Assembly: GCA_035279525.1 (NCBI GenBank)
Contig: DATEHQ010000109.1
Span: forward strand, 1 to 29,952
Origin: DATEHQ01 sp035279525
Lineage (GTDB): Bacteria > Chloroflexota > Dormibacteria > Dormibacterales > Dormibacteraceae
Length of the DNA stretch: 29,952 nucleotides
Direction: 5' to 3'
Part shown: positions 1-7,928 of the stretch, in pieces
Position numbering within the stretch: position 1 is the stretch's first letter
Layout of the letters: each line of letters begins with the position of its first letter
Made by a program: the position numbers and the translations under genes
Notes under the pieces: model-generated
The model's database searches: none
Seen by the model: the letters and a program-made list of their open reading frames with translations, nothing else
Told to the model about the DNA's origin: nothing

Positions 1-1616
1 CGGCTCAGGCCGCCACCGACACCCTCGACCAGTCCCAGACCCTCACCATCAGCTTGCAGCACCTGCCCCAGATGGCCCAGACGTTCACCGCCGGGACGAG
101 CGGCCGGGTCGACCGGGTTTCGCTTGCCTCGGACACTTTCTCCGGCGCGGTGAGCCTGACCGTCGAGATCGACGGGGTGGGCGCAAACGGCGCTCCTAAC
201 GGAACGGCGCTGGGCTCGACCACCTTCGTGGGCAGGCTGACCTGCTGCAAGCAGTTCCACGACTTCGGGTTCTCCCCAGGGGTCCCAGTCGTCGCGGGAT
301 CGCATTACGCGATCGTCGTGCGATCCATCGGGGTTTTCACCTGGTACGACAGCTGGGCGATCGACGGCTATCTCGGCGGCCAGCTCTACGTCGCCTGCGA
401 CGGCTGCGCTTGGCTTACAGGCAGCAGTTTCGGGCGCGATTTCGCCTTCAAGACGTGGGTCGCCGGGCAGGGTGCCGCCCTCCCGCCGACCCTCACCACC
501 AGCCAGCCGGTCGTTTCGGTCAACGAGGGCACCGCGGCCTCGCAGAGCGGAACGTTCGCCGATCCGAACGGCTCGGCAGTGACCCTGACCGCTGACGCCG
601 GGACTGTCGCCGCGGCCTCCTCGTCGGGTGGCAGCTGGTCGTGGACCGAAGCGGCCGGCGACGAGTCGCCCGGGCAGGTGGTCACCGTCACGGCCACCGA
701 CGCGCTCGGCCTGTCGAACAGCGCGACCTTCACCGTCGACGTGGCGGGCGTCTCGCCGTCGGCCACGATCACCAGCGATCCGCCAACGAGTCCTGAGGGC
801 AGCGTGGTGCCTCTTACCGGCGCCGGAACGAGCCCAGACGCCGCCGACAACGCGGCCGGCTTCAGGCTCTCGTGGACCGTGACCAAGGACGGCAGCCCAT
901 TCGCGAGCGGCTCAGGTGCGGCGTGGAGCTACACCACCGCCGACGAGGGTACTTACGTCATCACCTTCCAGGTCACCGACGACGGCGGCATGACCGGCTC
1001 GACCACCCTGTCGATCGTCGGGACGGACGTCACGCCGGCGGCGAAGATCGCCGGGGTCAGCTCACCGGCCCTCGTGACCACGCCCAACGAGCCGTTGAGC
1101 TTCCACGGGAGCTTTGCGGACTCGGGGAACATGGACTCACACACCGCGACCTGGGACTTTGGCGACGGCACGACCTCGACCACCTCGATTCCGGTCGGCG
1201 GTTCGACCAGCCTTTCGGCCACGCACTCCTACGCCGCCGCCGGCACCTACGCGGTCACCTTGAAAGTCAAGGACGACGACGGCACCCTCGGGCAGACGAC
1301 CGCCCAGGTCTCGGTGCAGACCACGCAGCAGGCGCTCGGCACCCTCAGCGCGTATCTCCAGAGCCTGTCGGGGCTCAACAAGGGTCAGAAGAACAGCCTG
1401 ACCATCAGGCTGGACGCGGCCTCGGCGTCGGCCGCCCGTGGCGACAACACCGCGGCTCACAACCAGCTCAACGCCTTCGCGAACGAGGTCAACGCGTACG
1501 CCAATGCCGGCAAGCTCTCGCCGGCGCAGGCATCCACGCTGAGGAACGCGGCCCACGCGATCCAGGCCGCGCTCGGCACCTACAACCGGTTCCTGGAGTG
1601 GGCCCTGGAGCTGTAG
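1..1616 (+). CDS. Secreted PKD/FIMAH-domain protein, 5' end outside window
   Basis: The frame is open to the left edge, so the N-terminus and any signal peptide are missing; the TTG at 54 is probably internal. Visible domains in order, counted from that TTG: a beta-rich module with paired cysteines (about 1-140), an Ig-like/cadherin-like repeat (about 145-230), a second Ig-like module (about 233-325), a PKD domain with the signature WDFGDGT and the ending HSYAAAGTYAVTLKVKDDDG (about 340-425), and a C-terminal helical module (about 428-520) that matches FIMAH domains of secreted proteins. FIMAH and PKD domains are known in extracellular enzymes and adhesins, where they mediate surface or polymer contact. 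Composition is rich in Thr, Ser, Ala and Gly. I see no enzyme domain in the visible part; one could lie upstream. The cellular role is unknown. Confidence 0.85.
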   Translation, partial: AQAATDTLDQSQTLTISLQHLPQMAQTFTAGTSGRVDRVSLASDTFSGAVSLTVEIDGVGANGAPNGTALGSTTFVGRLTCCKQFHDFGFSPGVPVVAGSHYAIVVRSIGVFTWYDSWAIDGYLGGQLYVACDGCAWLTGSSFGRDFAFKTWVAGQGAALPPTLTTSQPVVSVNEGTAASQSGTFADPNGSAVTLTADAGTVAAASSSGGSWSWTEAAGDESPGQVVTVTATDALGLSNSATFTVDVAGVSPSATITSDPPTSPEGSVVPLTGAGTSPDAADNAAGFRLSWTVTKDGSPFASGSGAAWSYTTADEGTYVITFQVTDDGGMTGSTTLSIVGTDVTPAAKIAGVSSPALVTTPNEPLSFHGSFADSGNMDSHTATWDFGDGTTSTTSIPVGGSTSLSATHSYAAAGTYAVTLKVKDDDGTLGQTTAQVSVQTTQQALGTLSAYLQSLSGLNKGQKNSLTIRLDAASASAARGDNTAAHNQLNAFANEVNAYANAGKLSPAQASTLRNAAHAIQAALGTYNRFLEWALEL

Positions 1617-1621
1617 CGGCC

Positions 1622-1627
1622 TAGACT
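1622..1627 (+). promoter_or_regulatory. -10 box, leaderless-type promoter of the acyltransferase gene
   Basis: TAGACT fits the TANNNT -10 consensus and lies 9 nt before the GTG at 1637. No Shine-Dalgarno sequence lies between them, so transcription should start at or within 2-3 nt of the start codon. No convincing -35 box is visible. Confidence 0.5.
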
Positions 1628-1636
1628 CGCCTCACC

Positions 1637-2329
1637 GTGGCGAGCACCGCGCTTCCGCCGGCAGACCTGCTTCCCGTCAGCCGCCGCGCCAACCTGCCGT
1701 ATCGACTCGCCCGGCTGCTCGGCGTGCCCCTCCTGCGCCTGCTGCTCGCGTTCGAAGTCTCAGGCCGTGCCAACATCCCCCGCCGCGGCAACTACGTCGT
1801 CATCGCCAACCACCTCAACTGGCTCGACGAGTTCACGCTGCTGCTCCTCCTCCCGGTCGAGCCGCGGCTGCACTTCCTCGCCGATCCGACCCTCCTCGTG
1901 ACGCGGCGGTTTCAGTGGTGGGTGATCCGCACGACCGGCGGCTACGTGCCGGTGGTGCGCGACCGGCACAGCGACCAGGCGCTCTTCCACCATGTGGACC
2001 GGTGCCTGGAGGTCGGTGGGGCCATCGCCATCTTCCCCGAGGCCAACTACGGGCCTCGAGAGGGTGAGCTCCTGCCCTTTCACAAAGGCTTCGCCCATTT
2101 CGCGATCAAGGCGGGCGTCCCGGTGATCCCGATCGCGCTTTCCGGGACCAAAGACCTCTGGCTGAGAAAGAGGATCAGGGTGGTGATCGGCGAGCCGATC
2201 GGCACCTCTCGCCAGGACCCGACCGCGCTGACCGAGCTCGCCTTCAGGACGATGAAGGAGATCCTTCCGGCTTACGTGGAACCCGTCGGACGCAAGCCCT
2301 TGAGGCGCTTTCTGACCCACCTTTTCTGA
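1637..2329 (+). CDS. 1-acyl-sn-glycerol-3-phosphate acyltransferase family protein (PlsC-like)
   Basis: A 230-residue membrane-associated acyltransferase. The family moves an acyl chain onto lysophosphatidic acid or a related acceptor in phospholipid synthesis. The catalytic HX4D motif is NHLNWLD (about residues 56-62). The acceptor-binding block is FPEANYGPREGE (about 134-145), a variant of the usual FPEGTRS, and VIPIALSG follows as block IV. A hydrophobic stretch near residues 25-40 could anchor the protein at the inner membrane face. The GTG start is chosen because a TAGACT -10 box precedes it by 9 nt and the frame upstream belongs to the previous gene's end. The altered FPE motif leaves the acceptor uncertain; lysophospholipid or another acyl acceptor is possible. 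Confidence 0.85.
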   Translation: MASTALPPADLLPVSRRANLPYRLARLLGVPLLRLLLAFEVSGRANIPRRGNYVVIANHLNWLDEFTLLLLLPVEPRLHFLADPTLLVTRRFQWWVIRTTGGYVPVVRDRHSDQALFHHVDRCLEVGGAIAIFPEANYGPREGELLPFHKGFAHFAIKAGVPVIPIALSGTKDLWLRKRIRVVIGEPIGTSRQDPTALTELAFRTMKEILPAYVEPVGRKPLRRFLTHLF

Positions 2330-2334
2330 CCTCC

Positions 2335-2340
2335 TAGAAT
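2335..2340 (+). promoter_or_regulatory. -10 box before the ATPase/cyclase gene
   Basis: TAGAAT lies 10 nt upstream of the ATG at 2351, with no Shine-Dalgarno sequence in the short interval. This is the same arrangement as several other genes here and predicts a leader of only about 3 nt. Confidence 0.5.
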
Positions 2341-2350
2341 CGGCGAGCAC

Positions 2351-5300
2351 ATGGCGCTCTCACGCGTGCTGTGCCCAGTCCTGGTGGGCAGAGACGCCGA
2401 GCTCTCGACGGTGGAAGACGCCCTGCTCTCAGCGCTCCGAGGCGATGGCGGTGTGGTCATGGTCGGCGGCGAGGCGGGGATGGGGAAGACCCGCCTCGTC
2501 AGGGCTCTCGCCGCGCGCGCGAACACCCTGGGATGCGTCGTCGTCTCAGGCGCGTGCAGCGAGGCGGAGCTCGCCCTCCCGTACCTGCCGTTCCTGGAGG
2601 CGATCGGAAACTACCTGGCGAAGGCGGACCTGGCCCCGCTTCGCGCACGTCTCGGGCCGGCCGCCGAGGAGCTGGCACAGCTGTTTCCGCAGATGGGCCG
2701 CCCGGCCTCCGCCGCCGGCGATGCGGGTCAGGCCAAGCTCAGGCTCTTCGAATCGATGCTGCTGCTCCTGCGGGACGCGGCCGGTTCCAGGGCGTTGATG
2801 CTCATCCTCGAAGACCTTCAGTGGGCCGATCCCGCGACCCGCGAGCTCCTTGACTACGCGACCCGGCGGCTGCGCTCGACCAATGTGCTCATCGTGGCGA
2901 CGTACCGCACCGACGAGATGCACCGCCGGCACGCATTGCTCCCGACGATCCAGGGTTGGCGACGCTCCGGCCAGGTGGAAGTCGTGGAGCTCAAGGCCCT
3001 CGACGGGCAGGGAATCGCCGACATGGTGTGCAGGATCTTCGACGAGGCCACGATCACTGACGAGTTCAGGGACTTCCTGCACGACAGGAGCGAGGGCAAC
3101 CCGTTCGTGCTCGAAGAGATGCTGCGCGACGCCATCGACCGCGGGGATGTCTTCCGGACGGAGACCGGATGGGATCGCAGGCCGCTCGCCGAGATGCGGA
3201 TCCCGCCGACGGTGAAGGAAGCGATCCTGCAGCGGTTGGAGCGCCTCGCGCCCCAGCATGTGACGGTCCTCTCGGCCGCCTCGGTCGTCGGCCGCTCGTT
3301 CGACCTCGCGACCGTGGCGGCGGTAACCGGGATCGATGGGGATTCGGTGCTGTCGGCGCTCGAAGGCTGCGCAGCCGCGCAGCTGATCGAGGAGGAAGAC
3401 CAGGCATCCGGTCGCTATCGATTCCGTCACGCCCTGACCCAGGAGGCGGTTTACGAGGACATGGTGGGGACGCGCCGCCGGCAGCTCCACTCGAGGGTCG
3501 CCGACCACCTCGCGTCTGGCGGCGACCGGATCGCTGTGGACCTGGCGAACCACCTACTCCTGGCGGGTCGTTACGAGGAGGCGGTCACGATGTGTGTCGC
3601 CGCCGCCGGTGACGCCGCGAGGCAGCACGCCTATCGCGACGCCGCCGAGCTGCTCGAGCGGGCTGCGCCTCACGTCGGAGAGCCCATGCGGCGGGCGCAG
3701 ATGCTCTGCGAGGCGGGCACCTTCTACTGGCAAAACGCAGAAACGGCAAACGCGAGGAGACTCCTGGAGCAGGGGATCGACGACCTGGAGCATGGCGAGC
3801 GGCACCGCGAGGCGGCGACTCACCGCCTGGTGCTGGGCCGGTGCCTGTGGGAGCTCTTGAGATCCGACCTGGCGCGAGAGCAGTACGAGCGCGCACTGAA
3901 GGAGCTCGAGCCGGCCGGACCAAGCGAGGCGCTCGCCGTCGCCTACATACGGATCGCGGGCCTGGACATCTTCGACGACCATTACGGGCCTGGCCTGGAG
4001 AACGCGAAGCACGCGGCTCAGGTTGCGGAGGCGGCAGGCTCGAGCATGGCCCGAGCGTGGTCGTGGAACTTCATGGCGCTCGGCGAGATTGGGCTGGGGG
4101 AGGTCACCTCTGGGTTTCGGCTGCTGGAGGACAGCTTCCAGGCGGCCACCACGGACGGCCACCAGTTCCAGGCGGGCAACGCTGTGTACAACGCGGTCTG
4201 GACGGCCATCGAACTCGGTGCCGGAGAGAGGCTTGACGCGTGGGCGGCCCGAATCGAACCCGTGCGGGCGGCAGACCCAGACTCGGCGCCACCTTATCTC
4301 GCTGCACTCCTGGCGATCAATCGCGGGCACCTGATCGATGCCATCCCGCTGGCTCGCCTGGCCGTTCAGCGGGCGAGCGAGGCCGGTCACCAGAAGCAGG
4401 TGTGGCGGAGCCAGATCCTCCTGGCTCATGCGCTGACGGAGTGCATGCGGCCCGAGGAAGCCGCGCGGGTGATGCCGCCGATCTCGAGCCGCGTCGAAGT
4501 GCAGGACGCCAACTACCACACCACCGCGCTCGTCCGGTTCGAGCTGGCGCGTGGCAACCGGCGCGGTGCGTTCGAAGACGCCAAGACCGTCCCCCGCGAC
4601 AGCTGCCACCTGGCCTCGCCGGTGCACTCTGTGGCCGAAGCCGCCGACGACCCCGCATGGTTGCGCTCATTCATCGAAGCCTTGCCGGTCCGCGGCGAGG
4701 TCCGGGCGTCGCCGAGGATGTCCACGGCGAAGGGTTGGCTGGCCTTGCTGGAAGGCCGGCATCGCGATGCGCTCGAGGCGCTTGGCTCAGCTGATGCCGA
4801 TCTGCGGCGCGGAGGACTGCTCCTTGACGCCTGGCACCAGGGCCGCGGCCTCGCCCGCGCGGAGTTTCATGTGGGCGAGGTCGATGCGGCTCGCCTCCGG
4901 CTGCGCGGAATCGTCTCGGAAGCCGAGTCGCTCGGTGCCCTGCTCGGGGCGAAGCTCGCGCGTGAGACCGCCGAGTCGCTGGGGCTCGAAGTCGGTTCCA
5001 TGACTGACGGAGCGGCCGATGCACCGACGCCACCCCGGATAGCCACCGGCGAGCGCATGGTCACCGTCCTCTTCGCCGATGTCCGTGGTTACACGCAGAT
5101 GGCAGGCCGGGCGGCGCCGGCCGAGGTTGCCGACCGGGTCGCCGCCCTTCATCGGTGGGCGACACAGGAGGTGACGCGGCGGCAGGGCCTCGTCGACAAG
5201 TTCGCCGGGGACGCGATCATGGCCACCTTCAACATCTCCGGGCAGACCGTCGACCACAGCCTGCAGGCCCTGCGGGCTGCGATCGGCATCATCGACAAGG

Positions 5301-5617
5301 CGGCCCTCGCCGGACTCCCTGTGGGAGCCGGCCTTGCCGTGGGGCCGGCGGTGGTGGGCAGCCTCGTCGATGCCGCCAACGTCAGCGTGCTGGGGGACGT
5401 CACGAACCTGGCCGCCCGGCTACAGGCCAGCTCCGCGGCAGGCGAGGTGACGCTCTCGGAGGAGGCATTTCGGCGGGTGAGGATCTGGCTGGACGACCAG
5501 AAAATGGTCGCCAGGCAGGTTCAGCTCGAACTCAAGGGCTTTGCCGAACCGGTCGTGGCGTACCAGGTCAAGACGGCGGTCGGGGTCCTGCCCGCGGCCG
5601 GGCTCGGGACGGCTTAA
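2351..5617 (+). CDS. AAA/NACHT-type ATPase-TPR protein with C-terminal class III nucleotide cyclase domain
   Basis: A 1088-residue cytosolic multidomain signalling protein. Residues about 12-300 form an ATPase with Walker A GGEAGMGKT (39-47) and Walker B LILEDLQWAD (E154, D155). A long alpha-helical TPR-like region follows (about 380-880). A class III adenylate/guanylate cyclase domain closes the protein (about 900-1075). In the cyclase, both metal-binding aspartates are present (D910 in FADVRGY, D954 in KFAGDA), as are the transition-state pair N1019 and R1023 in GDVTNLAARL. It should therefore be catalytically competent, most likely making cAMP. Related actinobacterial proteins usually carry the cyclase at the N-terminus, ahead of ATPase and TPR; here the order is reversed. 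The ATG at 2351 is supported by TAGAAT 10 nt upstream. The input signal sensed by the ATPase-TPR part is unknown. Confidence 0.88.
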   Translation: MALSRVLCPVLVGRDAELSTVEDALLSALRGDGGVVMVGGEAGMGKTRLVRALAARANTLGCVVVSGACSEAELALPYLPFLEAIGNYLAKADLAPLRARLGPAAEELAQLFPQMGRPASAAGDAGQAKLRLFESMLLLLRDAAGSRALMLILEDLQWADPATRELLDYATRRLRSTNVLIVATYRTDEMHRRHALLPTIQGWRRSGQVEVVELKALDGQGIADMVCRIFDEATITDEFRDFLHDRSEGNPFVLEEMLRDAIDRGDVFRTETGWDRRPLAEMRIPPTVKEAILQRLERLAPQHVTVLSAASVVGRSFDLATVAAVTGIDGDSVLSALEGCAAAQLIEEEDQASGRYRFRHALTQEAVYEDMVGTRRRQLHSRVADHLASGGDRIAVDLANHLLLAGRYEEAVTMCVAAAGDAARQHAYRDAAELLERAAPHVGEPMRRAQMLCEAGTFYWQNAETANARRLLEQGIDDLEHGERHREAATHRLVLGRCLWELLRSDLAREQYERALKELEPAGPSEALAVAYIRIAGLDIFDDHYGPGLENAKHAAQVAEAAGSSMARAWSWNFMALGEIGLGEVTSGFRLLEDSFQAATTDGHQFQAGNAVYNAVWTAIELGAGERLDAWAARIEPVRAADPDSAPPYLAALLAINRGHLIDAIPLARLAVQRASEAGHQKQVWRSQILLAHALTECMRPEEAARVMPPISSRVEVQDANYHTTALVRFELARGNRRGAFEDAKTVPRDSCHLASPVHSVAEAADDPAWLRSFIEALPVRGEVRASPRMSTAKGWLALLEGRHRDALEALGSADADLRRGGLLLDAWHQGRGLARAEFHVGEVDAARLRLRGIVSEAESLGALLGAKLARETAESLGLEVGSMTDGAADAPTPPRIATGERMVTVLFADVRGYTQMAGRAAPAEVADRVAALHRWATQEVTRRQGLVDKFAGDAIMATFNISGQTVDHSLQALRAAIGIIDKAALAGLPVGAGLAVGPAVVGSLVDAANVSVLGDVTNLAARLQASSAAGEVTLSEEAFRRVRIWLDDQKMVARQVQLELKGFAEPVVAYQVKTAVGVLPAAGLGTA

Positions 5618-5738
5618 GGTCTCGCCAGGGTCGGGGTCTTTTTGGTAAGGTGCCCTTTTCCCGGTTCCTGAGCGGCTCATCCAGACGTCATCGCTCCGAG
5701 CTCAGGCCTGAAGAACGCCCCAGGGGTAGGGCGCGTCC

Positions 5739-5746
5739 AAGGAGGA
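5739..5746 (+). promoter_or_regulatory. Strong Shine-Dalgarno fixing a TTG start
   Basis: AAGGAGGA lies 9 nt before the TTG at 5756. It is one of few near-perfect ribosome binding sites in the window and supports this non-ATG start. Confidence 0.7.
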
Positions 5747-5755
5747 GCGGAAGGG

Positions 5756-6343
5756 TTGCTTCCACTGTTGCGCGCGGTGCTGGTCTGGGCGATGATCCTG
5801 GTCGCGGTGGTCCTGCCGCGCATCGCCCCGGCCGTGGCCAGCGCCCCAAACGTGGCGGCGGTGACCCACCTGAGCACGTACGACCGGCTCTCGGTCGTGC
5901 AGGAGACCCGCGCGAAGCGGGTGAAGGCAGCCCAGATGGCGCAGGCACAGGCGTGGTCGGAAGAGCTCAAGCAGGGCCTGGCCGCCTACCAGGCCGAGCA
6001 GCAGGCGCTGGCCGCGGCCCAGGCGCAGGCCGCCACCATCGCCGCGCGGAACAACCACCCGGCCCCGCCGCCGGAGATCGCCAAGGACATCACGGACGCG
6101 TTCGGTCCACTCGGACCCGCCGCCGTGCAGTGGGCGATGAACGTCGCGTGGTGCGAATCGCGCTATCACCCCAACTCGGTGAACACCGACAGCGGCGCTT
6201 CGGGCCTGTTCCAGTTCCTGCTGAGCACATGGTCGGGGACGCCCTACGCGAAGCAGTCGCCATTCGACCCGCGCGTCAATGCGCTCGCCGCCGCCTGGCT
6301 CTACTCGCACTACGGGGCCGGCCGCTGGCAGTGCCAGGGCTAG
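5756..6343 (+). CDS. Secreted transglycosylase/lysozyme-like protein
   Basis: A 195-residue exported protein. A hydrophobic N-terminal segment (about residues 5-29, ending near APAVASA) reads as a signal peptide or anchor. An Ala/Gln-rich, probably coiled-coil stretch follows (about 55-98), then a short Pro-rich linker (about 100-106). The C-terminal part (about 115-195) looks like an SLT/lysozyme-like fold: WCESRYHPNSVN, SGLFQFLLSTW and AAAWLYSHYGAGRW match the conserved E-S-x-x-P, GL-Q and A-W-L-Y-x-x-x-G-W pattern. The Glu of WCES is the expected catalytic acid. Such enzymes cleave peptidoglycan glycan strands. The TTG start has an excellent Shine-Dalgarno 9 nt upstream. The preceding 138 nt carry no riboswitch I can recognise. 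Confidence 0.82.
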   Translation: MLPLLRAVLVWAMILVAVVLPRIAPAVASAPNVAAVTHLSTYDRLSVVQETRAKRVKAAQMAQAQAWSEELKQGLAAYQAEQQALAAAQAQAATIAARNNHPAPPPEIAKDITDAFGPLGPAAVQWAMNVAWCESRYHPNSVNTDSGASGLFQFLLSTWSGTPYAKQSPFDPRVNALAAAWLYSHYGAGRWQCQG

Positions 6344-6372
6344 GGACCGTACTGAAAGTCATCCCCGCCAGG

Positions 6373-6624
6373 TCCGGATAGTCCGGACTCTCGGGCCGGC
6401 CGTCCGTTCCACGATCCGGATAGGCCGGACTATCGGGCCCGCCGCCCGCTCCGCGATCCGGTTAGGCGGGACTATCGGGCCCGCCGGCCCCTCCACGATC
6501 CGGTTAGGCCGGACTCTCCGGCCGGCCGCCCGCTCCACGATCCGGATAGGCCGGACTATCGGGCCCGCCGCCCGCTAGGCGATCCGGTTAGGCGGGACTA
6601 TCCGGCGCCGCGAATTCCGAAGCG
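6373..6624. repeat. Six-copy 42-bp tandem repeat in a convergent intergenic gap
   Basis: Units begin with TCCGG at 6373, 6415, 6457, 6499, 6541 and 6583, exactly 42 bp apart. The last unit decays after about 20 bp. A typical unit starts TCCGGATAGGCCGGACTATC and continues with a GC-only half (GGGCCCGCCGCCCGCTCC). The 5' half contains an imperfect hairpin, GATAG/CTATC around a 6-nt loop, with CC/GG outside one mismatch. Units vary between GGATAG and GGTTAG and between GGCCGG and GGCGGG. The array fills most of the 302-bp gap between the ends of two convergent genes (6344-6645). No gene is supported there. It could serve as a repeated bidirectional terminator or simply be a minisatellite. Confidence 0.93.
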
Positions 6625-6645
6625 TGGAAGCGGCGATCCGCGGGC

Positions 6646-7860
6646 TCAGCTTTCGGCCGTGACCGCGATCTCCAGCTGGTAGATCGCCTGCGGCTGCTCG
6701 GCGCCCTTGAGCAGCAGCGGCTCGTAGTCGGCCACGCGAAACCCGTCCGGCACGAGCGCCCGCGTCGTCTCCGAAAGGAGCACCCGCGCGGGCCGGACCT
6801 TCGACAGATACGCGCTGTTGTTGACCGGCACGCCGATCAGCGTGAACTCCATGCGGTCGTCCGAACCGACGTGGCCGGCGACCACCTCTCCGGTGTCGAG
6901 GCCCATGCCCACTGAGATGGGGGGCCGGCCCGAGTCGAGGAGCTCCAGGTTGAAGCGGTCGATCTCCTTGACCATGGCCCGCGCCGCGTGGATGGCCCGC
7001 TCGGCGTGGTCCAACAGCGGGTTCGGGGCGCCGAACACGACGAGCATGCCGTCGCCCTGGAACTTGTCGATGTTGCCACCGTAAGCGAGGATCACCCGGA
7101 TCATCCGACTGAAGTAGTCATTCAGGAATCGGACCAGCTCCTCGGCGGCCATGCGCTGGGCCAGGGCGGAGAAGCCCGCGATGTCGGAGTTCAGCATCGT
7201 GACGTGGCGGCGCTCGCCGGGGAGGAAGGGGGCGGCGTGGTCCGAGCGGGCCAGCACGTAGTCCGTGACCTGCTTGTTGACGTGGAGCTCGAACAGCCGG
7301 CGGAGGTACTCGGATTGCTGGTACTGGCGCGCGTTGTCGATGGCGATCGCGGCGAGGTCGGCAATCGCCTGGAGGAACTCCTTGTCCGTCTCTTCGAAGA
7401 TGGCCGCCCGGAACGGGTTGTCCACGTAGACGGCGCCGATCACCTTGCCCTTGGTGACCAGGGGCACGGCGATGATGGAGCGCAGGTTCTGGAGGATGAC
7501 CGACTGCTGGCCCTTGAACCGGTCGTCGAGGCTGGCGTCGGTCGCGACGACTGCCTGCCCTGTCCTCACGACCTGCTCGATGACCGTCTTCGAGCCCAGG
7601 AACTGGCGGGTCTTCTCAGGGTCCGCCTCGCCGCTGGACATGCGCACCGAAAGGGTGCCGCTGCCCGGGTCGACCAGCACGATGAAGCCCCGCGAGGCCT
7701 TCATCAGGGTGATCACGCGGTCCATCACCTTCTCGAGCACGACATCGAGCTCGAGGGAGGAGCTGAGATCGCGCGCCAGCTCGTAGAGCAGGTGGTCACG
7801 CATGCCTAAATCGACTTCGCGAGCCAAAGCCACGAGCAGTCTAACGTTGGCATCGGCCAT
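6646..7860 (-). CDS. GAF-domain class III cyclase homologue, probably degenerate
   Basis: A 404-residue cytosolic protein. A GAF sensory domain (about 20-180) is joined by a helical linker to a class III nucleotide cyclase domain (about 215-385). The metal-binding aspartates D226 (LNSDIAGFS) and D270 (DKFQGDGM) and the adenine-site lysine candidate K266 are present. The motif normally reading GDxVNxAARL is here GVPVNNSAYL (343-352): the asparagine N347 is kept, the transition-state arginine is Tyr351, and the base-selecting acidic position is Val344. Cyclase activity may therefore be lost or altered. The ATG start has a GGGAGGG Shine-Dalgarno just upstream. The gene is divergent from pcrA and convergent to the transglycosylase gene. 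Confidence 0.87.
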   Translation of the reverse strand: MADANVRLLVALAREVDLGMRDHLLYELARDLSSSLELDVVLEKVMDRVITLMKASRGFIVLVDPGSGTLSVRMSSGEADPEKTRQFLGSKTVIEQVVRTGQAVVATDASLDDRFKGQQSVILQNLRSIIAVPLVTKGKVIGAVYVDNPFRAAIFEETDKEFLQAIADLAAIAIDNARQYQQSEYLRRLFELHVNKQVTDYVLARSDHAAPFLPGERRHVTMLNSDIAGFSALAQRMAAEELVRFLNDYFSRMIRVILAYGGNIDKFQGDGMLVVFGAPNPLLDHAERAIHAARAMVKEIDRFNLELLDSGRPPISVGMGLDTGEVVAGHVGSDDRMEFTLIGVPVNNSAYLSKVRPARVLLSETTRALVPDGFRVADYEPLLLKGAEQPQAIYQLEIAVTAES

Positions 7861-7912
7861 TTCCCTCCCTTGCGGACGGGAGGGTCATGGGAGGGGTGGA
7901 AGGCTCCCCAAG

Positions 7913-7918
7913 TAAACT
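7913..7918 (+). promoter_or_regulatory. -10 box supporting the GTG start of pcrA
   Basis: TAAACT (TANNNT class) lies 10 nt before the GTG at 7929, matching the spacing of the leaderless promoters elsewhere. It lies inside the alternative, longer reading from the ATG at 7887. Confidence 0.35.
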
Positions 7919-7928
7919 CGAAACTCCC

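Noticed and set aside
5618..5755. c-di-AMP or other riboswitch before the transglycosylase gene
   Set aside because: Such leaders are common before cell-wall hydrolases, but I cannot match the conserved blocks here; only a TCAGGCCTGA palindrome and a strong Shine-Dalgarno are visible.
5155..6381. 408-codon plus-strand frame spanning the cyclase end and the transglycosylase gene
   Set aside because: Arg/Gly-rich out-of-frame translation of two well-supported genes.
6279..6578. 99-codon open frame encoding a 14-residue repeat (STIRIGRTIGPAAR-like)
   Set aside because: It starts inside the transglycosylase gene in another frame, and the protein repeat is just the 42-bp DNA repeat (divisible by 3) read through. 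No start signal is seen.
6373..6624. CRISPR-like array
   Set aside because: Repeats are directly abutting with no unique spacers, and no cas genes are nearby.
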